Shown in pieces: positions 1 to 6,698 of a stretch of 9,422 nucleotides of DNA. The position numbers and the translations under genes are program-made. Below the pieces are notes generated by a model. That model was not told where the DNA came from and did no database searches. It was given only the letters and a program-made list of their open reading frames with translations. The DNA lies in assembly GCA_039815505.1 (NCBI GenBank), contig JBCBZE010000108.1, forward strand, positions 1 through 9,422, given 5' to 3'. Within the stretch, counting starts at the first letter, position 1. Every line of letters starts with the position of its first letter. The stretch comes from CANLWN01 sp039815505 (GTDB lineage Bacteria > Bacteroidota > Bacteroidia > Flavobacteriales > Flavobacteriaceae).

Positions 1-85
1 AAAGCACTATGGGCTTTGCAAATAATTAACAATTTTGTTTAACTTTTTAAATGCCTTAATGGGAATGTAAGTGATAAAAACGACG

Positions 86-93
86 TATTTTTG
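86..93 (+). promoter_or_regulatory. Candidate -7 promoter element for the CcsBA gene
   Basis: The octamer TATTTTTG matches the Bacteroidota housekeeping -7 consensus TAnnTTTG at every fixed position. Transcription would begin a few bases downstream, giving a leader of about 20 nt before the ATG at 120. I see no convincing TTG -33 element at the usual 17-23 nt spacing, so the call rests on the -7 match and its position. The rest of bases 1-119 is AT-rich, with stops in all three plus-strand frames by base 42, and holds no gene I can support. Confidence 0.45.
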
Positions 94-119
94 CATGCTG
101 AAAACCAACGCATCGCTTG

Positions 120-3100
120 ATGATAGAATTGTTCAAAAAAGTTTTTCTCTCTACCCGTTTAATGGCCGTTCTTTTCCTTGTTTTTGCAACTGCCATGGCC
201 TTTGGTACGTTCATAGAAAGTTGGTATAGTACCGAAACGGCACGGATATGGATTTACAACACGACCTGGTTCGAAGCGATCATGGTATTTTTTGTTATCA
301 ATTTTATTGCAAATATTGTAAGGTATAGGTTGCTCCGTAAAGAAAAATGGCCCGTATTGATACTACATCTTTCTTGGATACTCATTATTTTGGGCGCTTT
401 TATTACAAGATATGTAAGTTTTGAGGGCGTGATGCCGATACGTGAAGGGGAATCTGAGAAGGTTTTCTATTCCGATAAGACCTATTTGACCGCTTTTATT
501 GACGGCGAAATCAATGGAGAACAAAAGCGCAAGCGATTGGAGGACGACCTTATCGTGACTCCGGAGGCCCTGAAATCGTCTTTACCGTGGAAAAATGATT
601 TTAATGGCCAACCTTTTACGATTTCCTATGTTGGTTTTATCCAAGGCGCTAAGGAAGGACTGATTCCGGATGAAAATGGTAAGGAATTCTTGAAAATCGT
701 AGAAGCCGGTGATGGGAATCGTCATGAACACTATTTGGAAAATGGTCAGATAGCCAGTATCCATAATGTCCTTTTTTCTTTGAACAATGAAACGGCCGGG
801 GCTATAAACATCTTTACTACCGATAGCACATATAGCATTAAATCTGCCTTCGACGGCACTTTTATGCGTATGGCCGATCGTCTTCAGGGACAGTTGACAA
901 AAGATAGTTTACAGACCTTACAGTTGCGTTCTTTGTATAATACGGCAGGAATGCAATTCGTAATTCCAGACCCTTTGTTAAAAGGTTCAAATGGTATTGT
1001 AGCTTTGCCTAAAAATGAAATTACGGATGCTTCCCAAGACGCTTTGATCGTTTCCATAGAGGCCAATGGGGAAAAAGTAGAGAAAAAACTTTTAGGCGGA
1101 CAGGGATCTTCCAACTTTTCGGAAAAGTTTGCCGTAGGAGGACTGGATTTTACCTTGGCCTATGGTTCCAAGGTCTACGAATTACCCTTTAGTATTCAAT
1201 TGAACGATTTTATAGCCGAGAAATACCCGGGTACCGAAAAAGGGTATGCTTCATTTATGAGCAAGGTTACCGTAAATGATGAACGCCCCTTTGATTATGA
1301 TATTTTCATGAACAACATCCTAGATCATAGGGGATACCGTTTTTTTCAATCGAGCTTTCATCCGGATGAAAAAGGAACCATTCTTTCCGTAAATCATGAC
1401 CAATGGGGTACTTGGACAACCTATGTTGGATATTTTCTACTGTATATCGGATTAATGGGGATCATGTTTTTTGGGAATACCCGTTTTAAGGATTTGGCAT
1501 CGTCCTTGGAAAAGGTAAAAAAGAAAAAGGCGGTTATGAGCGCCCTCTTTTTGCTGGGGCTGGTTTTGAATACTGTCGCACAAGAGGAGCATGGACATAC
1601 AGCCATGCCGACGGCCCGGCAAGTAGATTCCATATTACAAACGACCATTGCATCGGAAGCGCATGCGGAGAAGTTTGGGAAATTGGTAATACAGGACGAT
1701 GGCGGACGTATGAAACCCATAAATACCTTTGCATCGGAGGTATTGCGAAAACTTAGCTTACGTGATAAGTATAAGGACTTAAATGCCGACCAGGTGTTCT
1801 TATCCATGATGTTGCACCCTGCAGCATGGTATAATCTGGAATTCATAGCGCTCGATAAAAAGGGAAAGAACGATAGTATTCGAAAAGTTATTGGTGTTCC
1901 CAAGGGTCAGCGCTATGTAAAAGCGACAGACTTCTTTGATGGGAGTGGACAATATAAGTTGGCACCTTATCTAGATGCCGCTACGTCTACCAATAACCCC
2001 AATAAGTTTGAACAGGATTTAGAGGATGCCAATATACGCCTTAGCCTTCTAAATAGGGCCTTGAGCGGGGAAATCATTAAAATATTCCCATTGTTGAACG
2101 ATGAGAACAATAAATGGATCTCCGCGATAGAGTACCGTTCAGGTCAATTTCAAGTTTCGGATTCCCTATATGGTAATTTTATAAAAAACGCGGTACCGTA
2201 TTACCTGATATCCTTAAGAAAGGCAATAGGAAATGGTGATTATTCGGAAGCGGATAAACTCGTGGAAGCCTTTCATCAAAACCAAGTAAATCATGGAAGT
2301 GAAGTGTTGCCTTCCGAAAAGAAGGTAAATGGGGAAGTGCTCTACAACAACTTGGATATCTTCAATCGATTGTATAAATTTTATGCGCTCACCGGTGTTT
2401 TGATGTTTCTTGTGCTTATTTTTCGCATTTTCAAGGATCGTGAAATATGGAAAGCAGCTACCTATCTGTTCAAGGGAACTATTGTGATATTTTTTATCTG
2501 GCATACGGCAGGACTGATTTTACGATGGTATATTTCCGGACATGCACCTTGGAGCGATGCTTATGAAAGTATACTATATGTTTCTTGGGCCACTATGGGT
2601 ATGGGAATGCTTTTAGGACGTAAGAGTGATATGACCATAGCTGCGACCGCTTTTGTTACCTCTATGTTATTGTGGATCGCCCATCAGAGTTGGGTGGATC
2701 CTTCCATTGGTAACTTGGTTCCTGTATTGGACAGTTATTGGTTAATGATCCATGTAGCCGTTATAGTGGGCAGTTATGGACCTTTGACCGTTGGAATGAT
2801 CTTGGGGGTAGTTTGCCTATTGCTTATTATTTTAACCAATAAGCAAAACAAAAAACGCATGGAAATCAACTTAAAGGAACTCACGATTATCAATGAGCTT
2901 ACCCTTACCGTAGGCCTTATTATGTTGACCATTGGGAACTTTTTGGGCGGACAGTGGGCCAATGAGAGTTGGGGCCGTTATTGGGGGTGGGATCCAAAAG
3001 AAACCTGGGCCCTGATATCGATTATGGTCTATGCATTCGTAATCCACACGCGTTTAGTACCTGGCCTTCGAGGCAGATGGACCTTTAATTTTTTGAGTAT

Positions 3101-3281
3101 TGCGGCTTTTGGTAGTATCATGATGACCTATTTTGGCGTGAATTTTTACTTGGTAGGATTGCATAGTTATGCCAGTGGTTCACCGGTAATTACCCCAACC
3201 TTTGTTTGGTATATTGTTTTTGGAGTACTTGTTTTAGGCGGTATAAGTTATTGGAGGTATAAGATAAATTATGCCAAATAA
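120..3281 (+). CDS. ccsBA: Cytochrome c synthase CcsBA (ResB-CcsA fusion), system II heme export and ligation
   Basis: This is an inner-membrane protein of about 1053 residues that carries heme to the periplasmic side and attaches it to CXXCH cysteines of apocytochromes c. The ResB half has membrane segments near 13-33, 50-68 and 78-96, a large periplasmic domain, and a fourth segment at 432-452. After a lysine-rich loop and another hydrophobic segment (about 471-487), a periplasmic stretch leads to the multi-spanning CcsA half from about 755. The CcsA signature runs from 946 to 963 (W-A-N-E-S-W-G ... W-G-W-D-P-K-E-T-W), the WWD heme-handling motif. Four histidines fit the characterised CcsBA heme ligands: H83 in membrane segment 3, H878, H976, and H1015 in GLHSYA. 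The H976-H1015 spacing of 39 is as I recall it for the Helicobacter enzyme. The length is typical of the Bacteroidota one-piece form. A TTG at 117 directly precedes the ATG at 120 and an in-frame stop lies at 99-101, so only these two starts are plausible; I chose ATG. No terminator separates it from the next gene. Confidence 0.95.
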   Translation: MIELFKKVFLSTRLMAVLFLVFATAMAFGTFIESWYSTETARIWIYNTTWFEAIMVFFVINFIANIVRYRLLRKEKWPVLILHLSWILIILGAFITRYVSFEGVMPIREGESEKVFYSDKTYLTAFIDGEINGEQKRKRLEDDLIVTPEALKSSLPWKNDFNGQPFTISYVGFIQGAKEGLIPDENGKEFLKIVEAGDGNRHEHYLENGQIASIHNVLFSLNNETAGAINIFTTDSTYSIKSAFDGTFMRMADRLQGQLTKDSLQTLQLRSLYNTAGMQFVIPDPLLKGSNGIVALPKNEITDASQDALIVSIEANGEKVEKKLLGGQGSSNFSEKFAVGGLDFTLAYGSKVYELPFSIQLNDFIAEKYPGTEKGYASFMSKVTVNDERPFDYDIFMNNILDHRGYRFFQSSFHPDEKGTILSVNHDQWGTWTTYVGYFLLYIGLMGIMFFGNTRFKDLASSLEKVKKKKAVMSALFLLGLVLNTVAQEEHGHTAMPTARQVDSILQTTIASEAHAEKFGKLVIQDDGGRMKPINTFASEVLRKLSLRDKYKDLNADQVFLSMMLHPAAWYNLEFIALDKKGKNDSIRKVIGVPKGQRYVKATDFFDGSGQYKLAPYLDAATSTNNPNKFEQDLEDANIRLSLLNRALSGEIIKIFPLLNDENNKWISAIEYRSGQFQVSDSLYGNFIKNAVPYYLISLRKAIGNGDYSEADKLVEAFHQNQVNHGSEVLPSEKKVNGEVLYNNLDIFNRLYKFYALTGVLMFLVLIFRIFKDREIWKAATYLFKGTIVIFFIWHTAGLILRWYISGHAPWSDAYESILYVSWATMGMGMLLGRKSDMTIAATAFVTSMLLWIAHQSWVDPSIGNLVPVLDSYWLMIHVAVIVGSYGPLTVGMILGVVCLLLIILTNKQNKKRMEINLKELTIINELTLTVGLIMLTIGNFLGGQWANESWGRYWGWDPKETWALISIMVYAFVIHTRLVPGLRGRWTFNFLSIAAFGSIMMTYFGVNFYLVGLHSYASGSPVITPTFVWYIVFGVLVLGGISYWRYKINYAK

Positions 3282-3343
3282 AGTTTTATTGTAAGTATCC
3301 TTAACCGGGAGCTACTAAAGGGGTAATTTTAAAAACAAACAAG

Positions 3344-3751
3344 ATGAAAAAATCACACACTATCGGCTACGCTATATTATCCCTTGTTTTCTTATTGGTA
3401 TCACACGGTACATTTTCGCAATCCATTAAGAAAGGGAAATTTGAAAAACAGAATAAATCAATCACGGGAACTTTTGAAATCGTTAAAAAGGATGGCGGTA
3501 CATATGTGGTCTTAAGTGATGACTTCAAGACAAAGAGCGCCCCGGATCTAAAAATCTTTCTTTCCAAAAAAACGGTCGCTTCCGTTACGGGAAAGAATGC
3601 TACCAAAGATGCAGCTTTTGTAGCGAAGTTAAAGAAGAGCAAGGGTGGACAGTCCTATAAGATCCCGTCCAATGTAAGTTTGGCTAACTATAAGTCCATA
3701 CTTATTCATTGTGAGGAATACGGAGTGTTCTGGGGCGGTAGCAATTTATAG
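3344..3751 (+). CDS. Secreted DM13-domain protein (putative periplasmic redox/electron-transfer domain)
   Basis: This is a 135-residue protein. Residues 1-25 form a Sec signal peptide (MKK start, hydrophobic core IGYAILSLVFLLVS, probable cleavage near TFS-QS). The mature part of about 110 residues looks like a single DM13 domain: the block SDDFKTKSAPDLKIFLSK (about 58-75), a G-x-x-Y-K-I-P segment near 102-108, and a terminal I-L-I-H-C-E-E-Y-G-V-F-W block holding the only cysteine, C123. That cysteine is nearly invariant in the family and is the reason an electron-transfer role was proposed for DM13; no function is proven here. The protein lacks a lipobox. It starts 62 bp after the CcsBA stop, with an A-rich leader, no Shine-Dalgarno, and no intervening terminator or clear promoter, so co-transcription with ccsBA is likely. 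A strong terminator follows. I am confident of the export signal, fairly confident of the domain, and uncertain of the role. Confidence 0.82.
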   Translation: MKKSHTIGYAILSLVFLLVSHGTFSQSIKKGKFEKQNKSITGTFEIVKKDGGTYVVLSDDFKTKSAPDLKIFLSKKTVASVTGKNATKDAAFVAKLKKSKGGQSYKIPSNVSLANYKSILIHCEEYGVFWGGSNL

Positions 3752-3792
3752 ATTTTTATCACAAAAGAGACTTTACCTTTTATAAAATACAG

Positions 3793-3823
3793 ACTCCCTT
3801 GGAATGACAAGGGAGTTTTTTTT
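3793..3823 (+). terminator. Rho-independent terminator of the ccsBA-DM13 unit
   Basis: A perfect 9-bp stem (ACTCCCTTG at 3793-3801 pairing with CAAGGGAGT at 3808-3816) closes a 6-nt loop and runs directly into eight T residues (3816-3823). It lies about 40 bp after the DM13 stop codon. Confidence 0.9.
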
Positions 3824-3851
3824 GATGTATAAAAAAAAAGATGCATCTTTG
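3821..3851 (+). promoter_or_regulatory. Candidate promoter of the MATE gene, overlapping the upstream terminator tail
   Basis: TTTG at 3821-3824 serves as a -33 element. After exactly 19 nt comes CATCTTTG at 3844-3851, which differs from the Bacteroidota -7 consensus TAnnTTTG only in its first base. Transcription would start near 3856-3860 and leave a leader of about 120 nt before the ATG at 3979. The -33 element lies in the T-tract of the preceding terminator. Confidence 0.45.
3837..3850. promoter_or_regulatory. 14-bp perfect palindrome over the -7 element (possible operator)
   Basis: AAAGATGCATCTTT is its own reverse complement and covers all but the last base of the candidate -7 element of the MATE gene. 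A dimeric repressor binding here would block RNA polymerase. The symmetry is directly visible; the operator role is inferred. A second, smaller inverted repeat follows immediately at 3852-3864. Confidence 0.4.
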
Positions 3852-3864
3852 CTTCATCATGAAG
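3852..3864. repeat. Short inverted repeat at the expected transcription start
   Basis: CTTCA (3852-3856) and TGAAG (3860-3864) flank a 3-nt spacer. The repeat sits just after the candidate -7 element. It may be part of an operator or a small hairpin at the 5' end of the transcript, but at 5 bp per arm it could be chance. The rest of the leader to 3978 contains only weak 4-5 bp inverted repeats (for example CGAC/GTCG at 3919-3931) and no open frame I would call. Confidence 0.25.
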
Positions 3865-3978
3865 TAATGGAATTTATGTTTTTTATAGATGTCATAGGGG
3901 GCTTTCCCAATAAGTAATCGACTACTTGTCGGTGTGGTGACACTATACACTTTTCTTTTTCACATAAATTCTTAAGTA

Positions 3979-5388
3979 ATGACTTATCAAAAAATACCTT
4001 CTTTAAAAAAATTAGTTCACTATTTCATTATTGCCGTTACCGGTAAGGAAACCGAGTTTACGACCGGAAGTATCCGTAAGGCTATTTTTATGCTGTCCAT
4101 TCCCATGATCTTGGAGATGTTGATGGAATCTATTTTTGCCTTGGTGGATATCGCTTATGTTTCCCAAGTAAGTGTAAATGCCGTAGCGACCATAGGCCTT
4201 ACAGAATCGGTTATTACTTTGGTATACGCCGTAGCTATAGGGCTCAGTATGGCAGCAACGGCCGTTGTGGCACGCAGAATTGGCGAGAAAGACGTGCAAG
4301 GCGCCAAGGAAGCTGCCGTGCAAGCCATTGCCTTGGGCATTATAGTGGCGCTGGTTGTAGGTGTAATAGGGTTTCTGTATGCCAAGGAAATTCTTGGGCT
4401 TATGGGTGCGGAACCCGATCTTATAGCAGAAGGCCATGGTTACACCCAACTATTGATCGGAGGTAATATTACGATACTTCTTTTGTTCTTAATCAACGCT
4501 ATTTTTAGAGGGGCTGGGGACGCTTCCGTTGCCATGTGGACTTTGGTCCTGTCCAATGGCCTTAATATTATTTTGGATCCCATATTTATTTTTGGATGGG
4601 GACCGATCCCCGAGTTCGGGGTAATGGGTGCGGCCATAGCCACCAATATTGGTAGAGGTACTGCCGTACTATTTCAACTGGCCATTTTGTTTTTTGGTTG
4701 GAGCCAAATTAAAATTGGGTTCAAGGATATGGTCCTGAGGTTGCAAGTAATGCTTAATTTAATAAAAGTATCCTTGGGAGGTATCGCCCAGTTTCTTATC
4801 GGGACTTCCAGTTGGGTCTTTTTAATGCGTATGATGTCCGAATTCGGTAGCGAAGTACTGGCCGGCTATACCATTGCCATTAGGATAATGCTGTTTACCT
4901 TAATGCCATCTTGGGGGATGAGCAATGCCGCAGCTACCCTGGTAGGGCAAAACCTTGGTGCAAAACAACCCGATAGGGCAGAGGCTTCCGTATGGAAAAC
5001 AGGAAAATACAATGCCTATTTTATGGGGTTGGTATCCATTATCTATTTATTGTTCGCCCATACCATTGTTGGTTGGTTCAATGATAATCCTATAGTTGTT
5101 GCCAATGGAGGACTTTGTCTTCAGATTATAGCTGCAGGGTATATTTTTTACGCTTATGGCATGGTAGTGACACAAGCCTTTAATGGAGCGGGGGATACCG
5201 GAACGCCTACCAAGATCAATTTTGTTGCTTTTTGGTTATTTCAATTACCCTTTGCTTATTTGGCGGCGATTACCTTTAAACTGGGGGCTTTGGGGGTTTT
5301 TATGGCCATTACCTTGGCGGAGGTCATGTTGGCCATAATCGCTATGGTCTGGTTTAAAAAGGGAGCCTGGAAAAAAGTTCAAGTTTGA
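3979..5388 (+). CDS. MATE-family efflux transporter (multidrug/Na+ or H+ antiporter)
   Basis: This is a 469-residue polytopic membrane protein, normal for the MATE family (about 440-470), with roughly twelve hydrophobic segments starting near residue 36. It exports organic cations or toxic metabolites in exchange for Na+ or H+ across the inner membrane. Family hallmarks are visible in both halves of the internal duplication: VARRIGEKDVQGA (97-109) in the first lobe mirrors VGQNLGAKQPDRA (322-334) in the second, and FRGAGD (176-181) mirrors FNGAGDTGTP (401-410). NGLNIILDPIFIFGWG (193-208) is the typical segment-five/six signature. D57 lies in the first membrane segment, where MATE proteins often carry an ion-coupling acid. 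An in-frame stop lies two codons upstream of the ATG, which fixes the start. The gene is transcribed alone between two terminators. The substrate cannot be told from sequence, and a DinF-like or NorM-like assignment would need a tree. Confidence 0.93.
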   Translation: MTYQKIPSLKKLVHYFIIAVTGKETEFTTGSIRKAIFMLSIPMILEMLMESIFALVDIAYVSQVSVNAVATIGLTESVITLVYAVAIGLSMAATAVVARRIGEKDVQGAKEAAVQAIALGIIVALVVGVIGFLYAKEILGLMGAEPDLIAEGHGYTQLLIGGNITILLLFLINAIFRGAGDASVAMWTLVLSNGLNIILDPIFIFGWGPIPEFGVMGAAIATNIGRGTAVLFQLAILFFGWSQIKIGFKDMVLRLQVMLNLIKVSLGGIAQFLIGTSSWVFLMRMMSEFGSEVLAGYTIAIRIMLFTLMPSWGMSNAAATLVGQNLGAKQPDRAEASVWKTGKYNAYFMGLVSIIYLLFAHTIVGWFNDNPIVVANGGLCLQIIAAGYIFYAYGMVVTQAFNGAGDTGTPTKINFVAFWLFQLPFAYLAAITFKLGALGVFMAITLAEVMLAIIAMVWFKKGAWKKVQV

Positions 5389-5404
5389 TCTTTTATCCAG
5401 AGGG

Positions 5405-5432
5405 TTCCCTCTTCCTTGGAAGAGGGAATTTT
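5405..5432 (+). terminator. Rho-independent terminator of the MATE gene
   Basis: A perfect 10-bp stem (TTCCCTCTTC at 5405-5414 with GAAGAGGGAA at 5419-5428) closes a CTTG tetraloop and is followed by TTTT (5429-5432). It begins 16 bp after the MATE stop. The T-tract is short but the stem is strong. Confidence 0.85.
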
Positions 5433-5469
5433 CAATTGCGGTAAATCAAAAAAAATTCTATCGTTTTTC

Positions 5470-5489
5470 TTAACTTTAGCCATAGTTAA
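5470..5489. promoter_or_regulatory. Inverted repeat upstream of the trans-sulfuration gene (possible operator/promoter zone)
   Basis: TTAACT (5470-5475) and AGTTAA (5484-5489) form 6-bp inverted arms around 8 nt and end 10 bp before the ATG at 5500. TAACTTTA at 5471-5478 inside the left arm is one base from the TAnnTTTG -7 consensus, but no TTG lies at the right distance upstream, so the promoter is uncertain. I see no SAM or other known riboswitch in 5433-5499, which is too short for one. Confidence 0.25.
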
Positions 5490-5499
5490 ATTGGAAGTG

Positions 5500-6675
5500 A
5501 TGAATAGGGAAAAAAAAGGGATCAATACAATTTGTACACACTTTGGGGAATTGGAGGATAACGAGTTTAAAGGAGCGGTTTCCCCGCTCTATATGGCTTC
5601 TTCCTATGCTTTTGAGGATGTGGATATAAAACGGTACCCAAGATATTTTAACACTCCCAATCAGGAAGCACTTTCAAAGAAAATAGCAGCTTTGGAACAC
5701 GCTGATTCTGCTCTCATATTTGGCAGTGGTATGGCGGCCATTAGTACGGCCCTTATGGCATTTCTTAAAGCCGGAGATCATATTGTACTGCAACGAACCC
5801 TATATGGGGGCACCTATAATTTGGTTACCGAAGAGTTCGAAAAATTCGGCATTTCGTATTCCTTTACGGATGGCCTGTCACCATCTGATTTTAATGACAA
5901 GATACAGGATAATACCAAGGTGATTTTTATTGAAACACCTTCCAATCCCTTATTGACCATAACCGACTTAGATGCTATTGCCAAACTGGCCAAACAACAT
6001 CATATCGTTTCAATGATCGATAATACTTTTGCCAGTCCCGTAAATCAAAACCCTATTGATTTTGGGATAGATATCGTAATCCATAGTGCTACTAAATATA
6101 TGGGCGGGCATTCGGATATATGTGCAGGGGCGGTTGCATCCAATGTAGTGTATATGGAACGTATTTTTAATTTAGCCAAGAATTTTGGCGGCAGTTTAAG
6201 CGATTATACCGTTTGGTTGTTGGAAAGAAGTATAAAAACCATGGGTATACGGGTTAAGGCACAAAATGAGAATGCGCAAAGAATGGCAGAATATCTCGCA
6301 CAAAATGAAGATATTGAATCTGTCTATTACCCCGGGCTTGCTTCACACCCAGACCACGGATTGGCAAAATTACAAATGAAAGGTTTTGGAGGGATGTTAT
6401 CCTTTGAATTAAAGGAAACCTTTGACGATTACAAGTTTAGAAAGGCACTGCGGCTGATAAAACCATCCATGAGTTTGGCCGGAGTTGAGAGTACCGTAAT
6501 TTCACCGGCACAAACATCGCATGCTTTACTGAGCCCCGAGGAACGGGAAAGGCAAGGGATTTCGGATGGTTTAATCCGGTTTTCATTGGGTATAGAGGAA
6601 GTAGAGGATTTGATTTCCGACATAGAACAAGCGTTGAACAAAGTAAGGCCCAAGACCATCGCAACGACCCATTAA
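5500..6675 (+). CDS. PLP-dependent trans-sulfuration enzyme (cystathionine gamma-synthase/gamma-lyase-like)
   Basis: This is a 391-residue fold-type-I PLP enzyme of the Cys/Met metabolism family, the usual length, acting in the cytoplasm on cystathionine or homoserine-derived substrates. Visible sites: GSGM at 75-78 (phosphate loop), Y102 in LYGGTY (ring stacking), D174 in MIDNTFASP (pyridine nitrogen), K199 in HSATKYMGGHSD (Schiff base), SLAGVES at 325-331, and R360 in IRFSLGIE (substrate carboxylate). The usual Y-S-R-x-G-N-P-T motif is replaced by Y-P-R-Y-F-N-T-P-N at 46-54, keeping the phosphate-binding Y46 and R48. G104 replaces the cysteine typical of methionine gamma-lyase, favouring a cystathionine-type activity; gamma-synthase, gamma-lyase and beta-lyase cannot be separated by eye. 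I chose ATG 5500: an upstream TTG at 5416 lies inside the MATE terminator hairpin, and the 28 residues it would add are not family-like. bshB1 follows after 23 bp, suggesting an operon. Confidence 0.88.
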   Translation: MNREKKGINTICTHFGELEDNEFKGAVSPLYMASSYAFEDVDIKRYPRYFNTPNQEALSKKIAALEHADSALIFGSGMAAISTALMAFLKAGDHIVLQRTLYGGTYNLVTEEFEKFGISYSFTDGLSPSDFNDKIQDNTKVIFIETPSNPLLTITDLDAIAKLAKQHHIVSMIDNTFASPVNQNPIDFGIDIVIHSATKYMGGHSDICAGAVASNVVYMERIFNLAKNFGGSLSDYTVWLLERSIKTMGIRVKAQNENAQRMAEYLAQNEDIESVYYPGLASHPDHGLAKLQMKGFGGMLSFELKETFDDYKFRKALRLIKPSMSLAGVESTVISPAQTSHALLSPEERERQGISDGLIRFSLGIEEVEDLISDIEQALNKVRPKTIATTH

Positions 6676-6698
6676 CCATAAAAAATCAAATCAACTCA

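Noticed and set aside
7..96. A 29-codon minus-strand open frame starting with ATG at 96 in the leader of ccsBA
   Set aside because: It is short, lysine-rich from AT-rich DNA, has no start-region signal, and overlaps the ccsBA promoter; I see nothing to support translation.
1421..1903. A 160-codon open frame antisense to ccsBA
   Set aside because: It lies fully inside a well-supported gene on the other strand, is rich in Ser/Cys/Phe as expected from antisense reading, and shows no recognisable domain.
3281..3343. A separate promoter for the DM13 gene (TTG 3289-3291 and TAATTTTA 3324-3331)
   Set aside because: The 32-nt spacing between the two elements is far too long and the -7 octamer lacks its final G; co-transcription with ccsBA is simpler.
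3865..3978. A structured RNA or riboswitch in the MATE leader
   Set aside because: Only 4-5 bp inverted repeats are visible and nothing matches a riboswitch class I know; the leader may simply be untranslated.
4012..4449. A 145-codon open frame antisense to the MATE gene
   Set aside because: Its Gly/His/Gln/Asn-rich composition is an antisense artefact of a membrane-protein gene; there is no start context or domain.
5416..5499. N-terminal extension of the trans-sulfuration enzyme from a TTG at 5416
   Set aside because: The TTG lies in the loop of the MATE terminator hairpin, the added 28 residues do not fit the family, and ATG 5500 gives the normal length.
5500..6675. Methionine gamma-lyase as the specific call for the PLP enzyme
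   Set aside because: The active-site cysteine typical of that enzyme is a glycine here (G104 in YGGT), and the SLAGVES segment fits cystathionine-type enzymes better.
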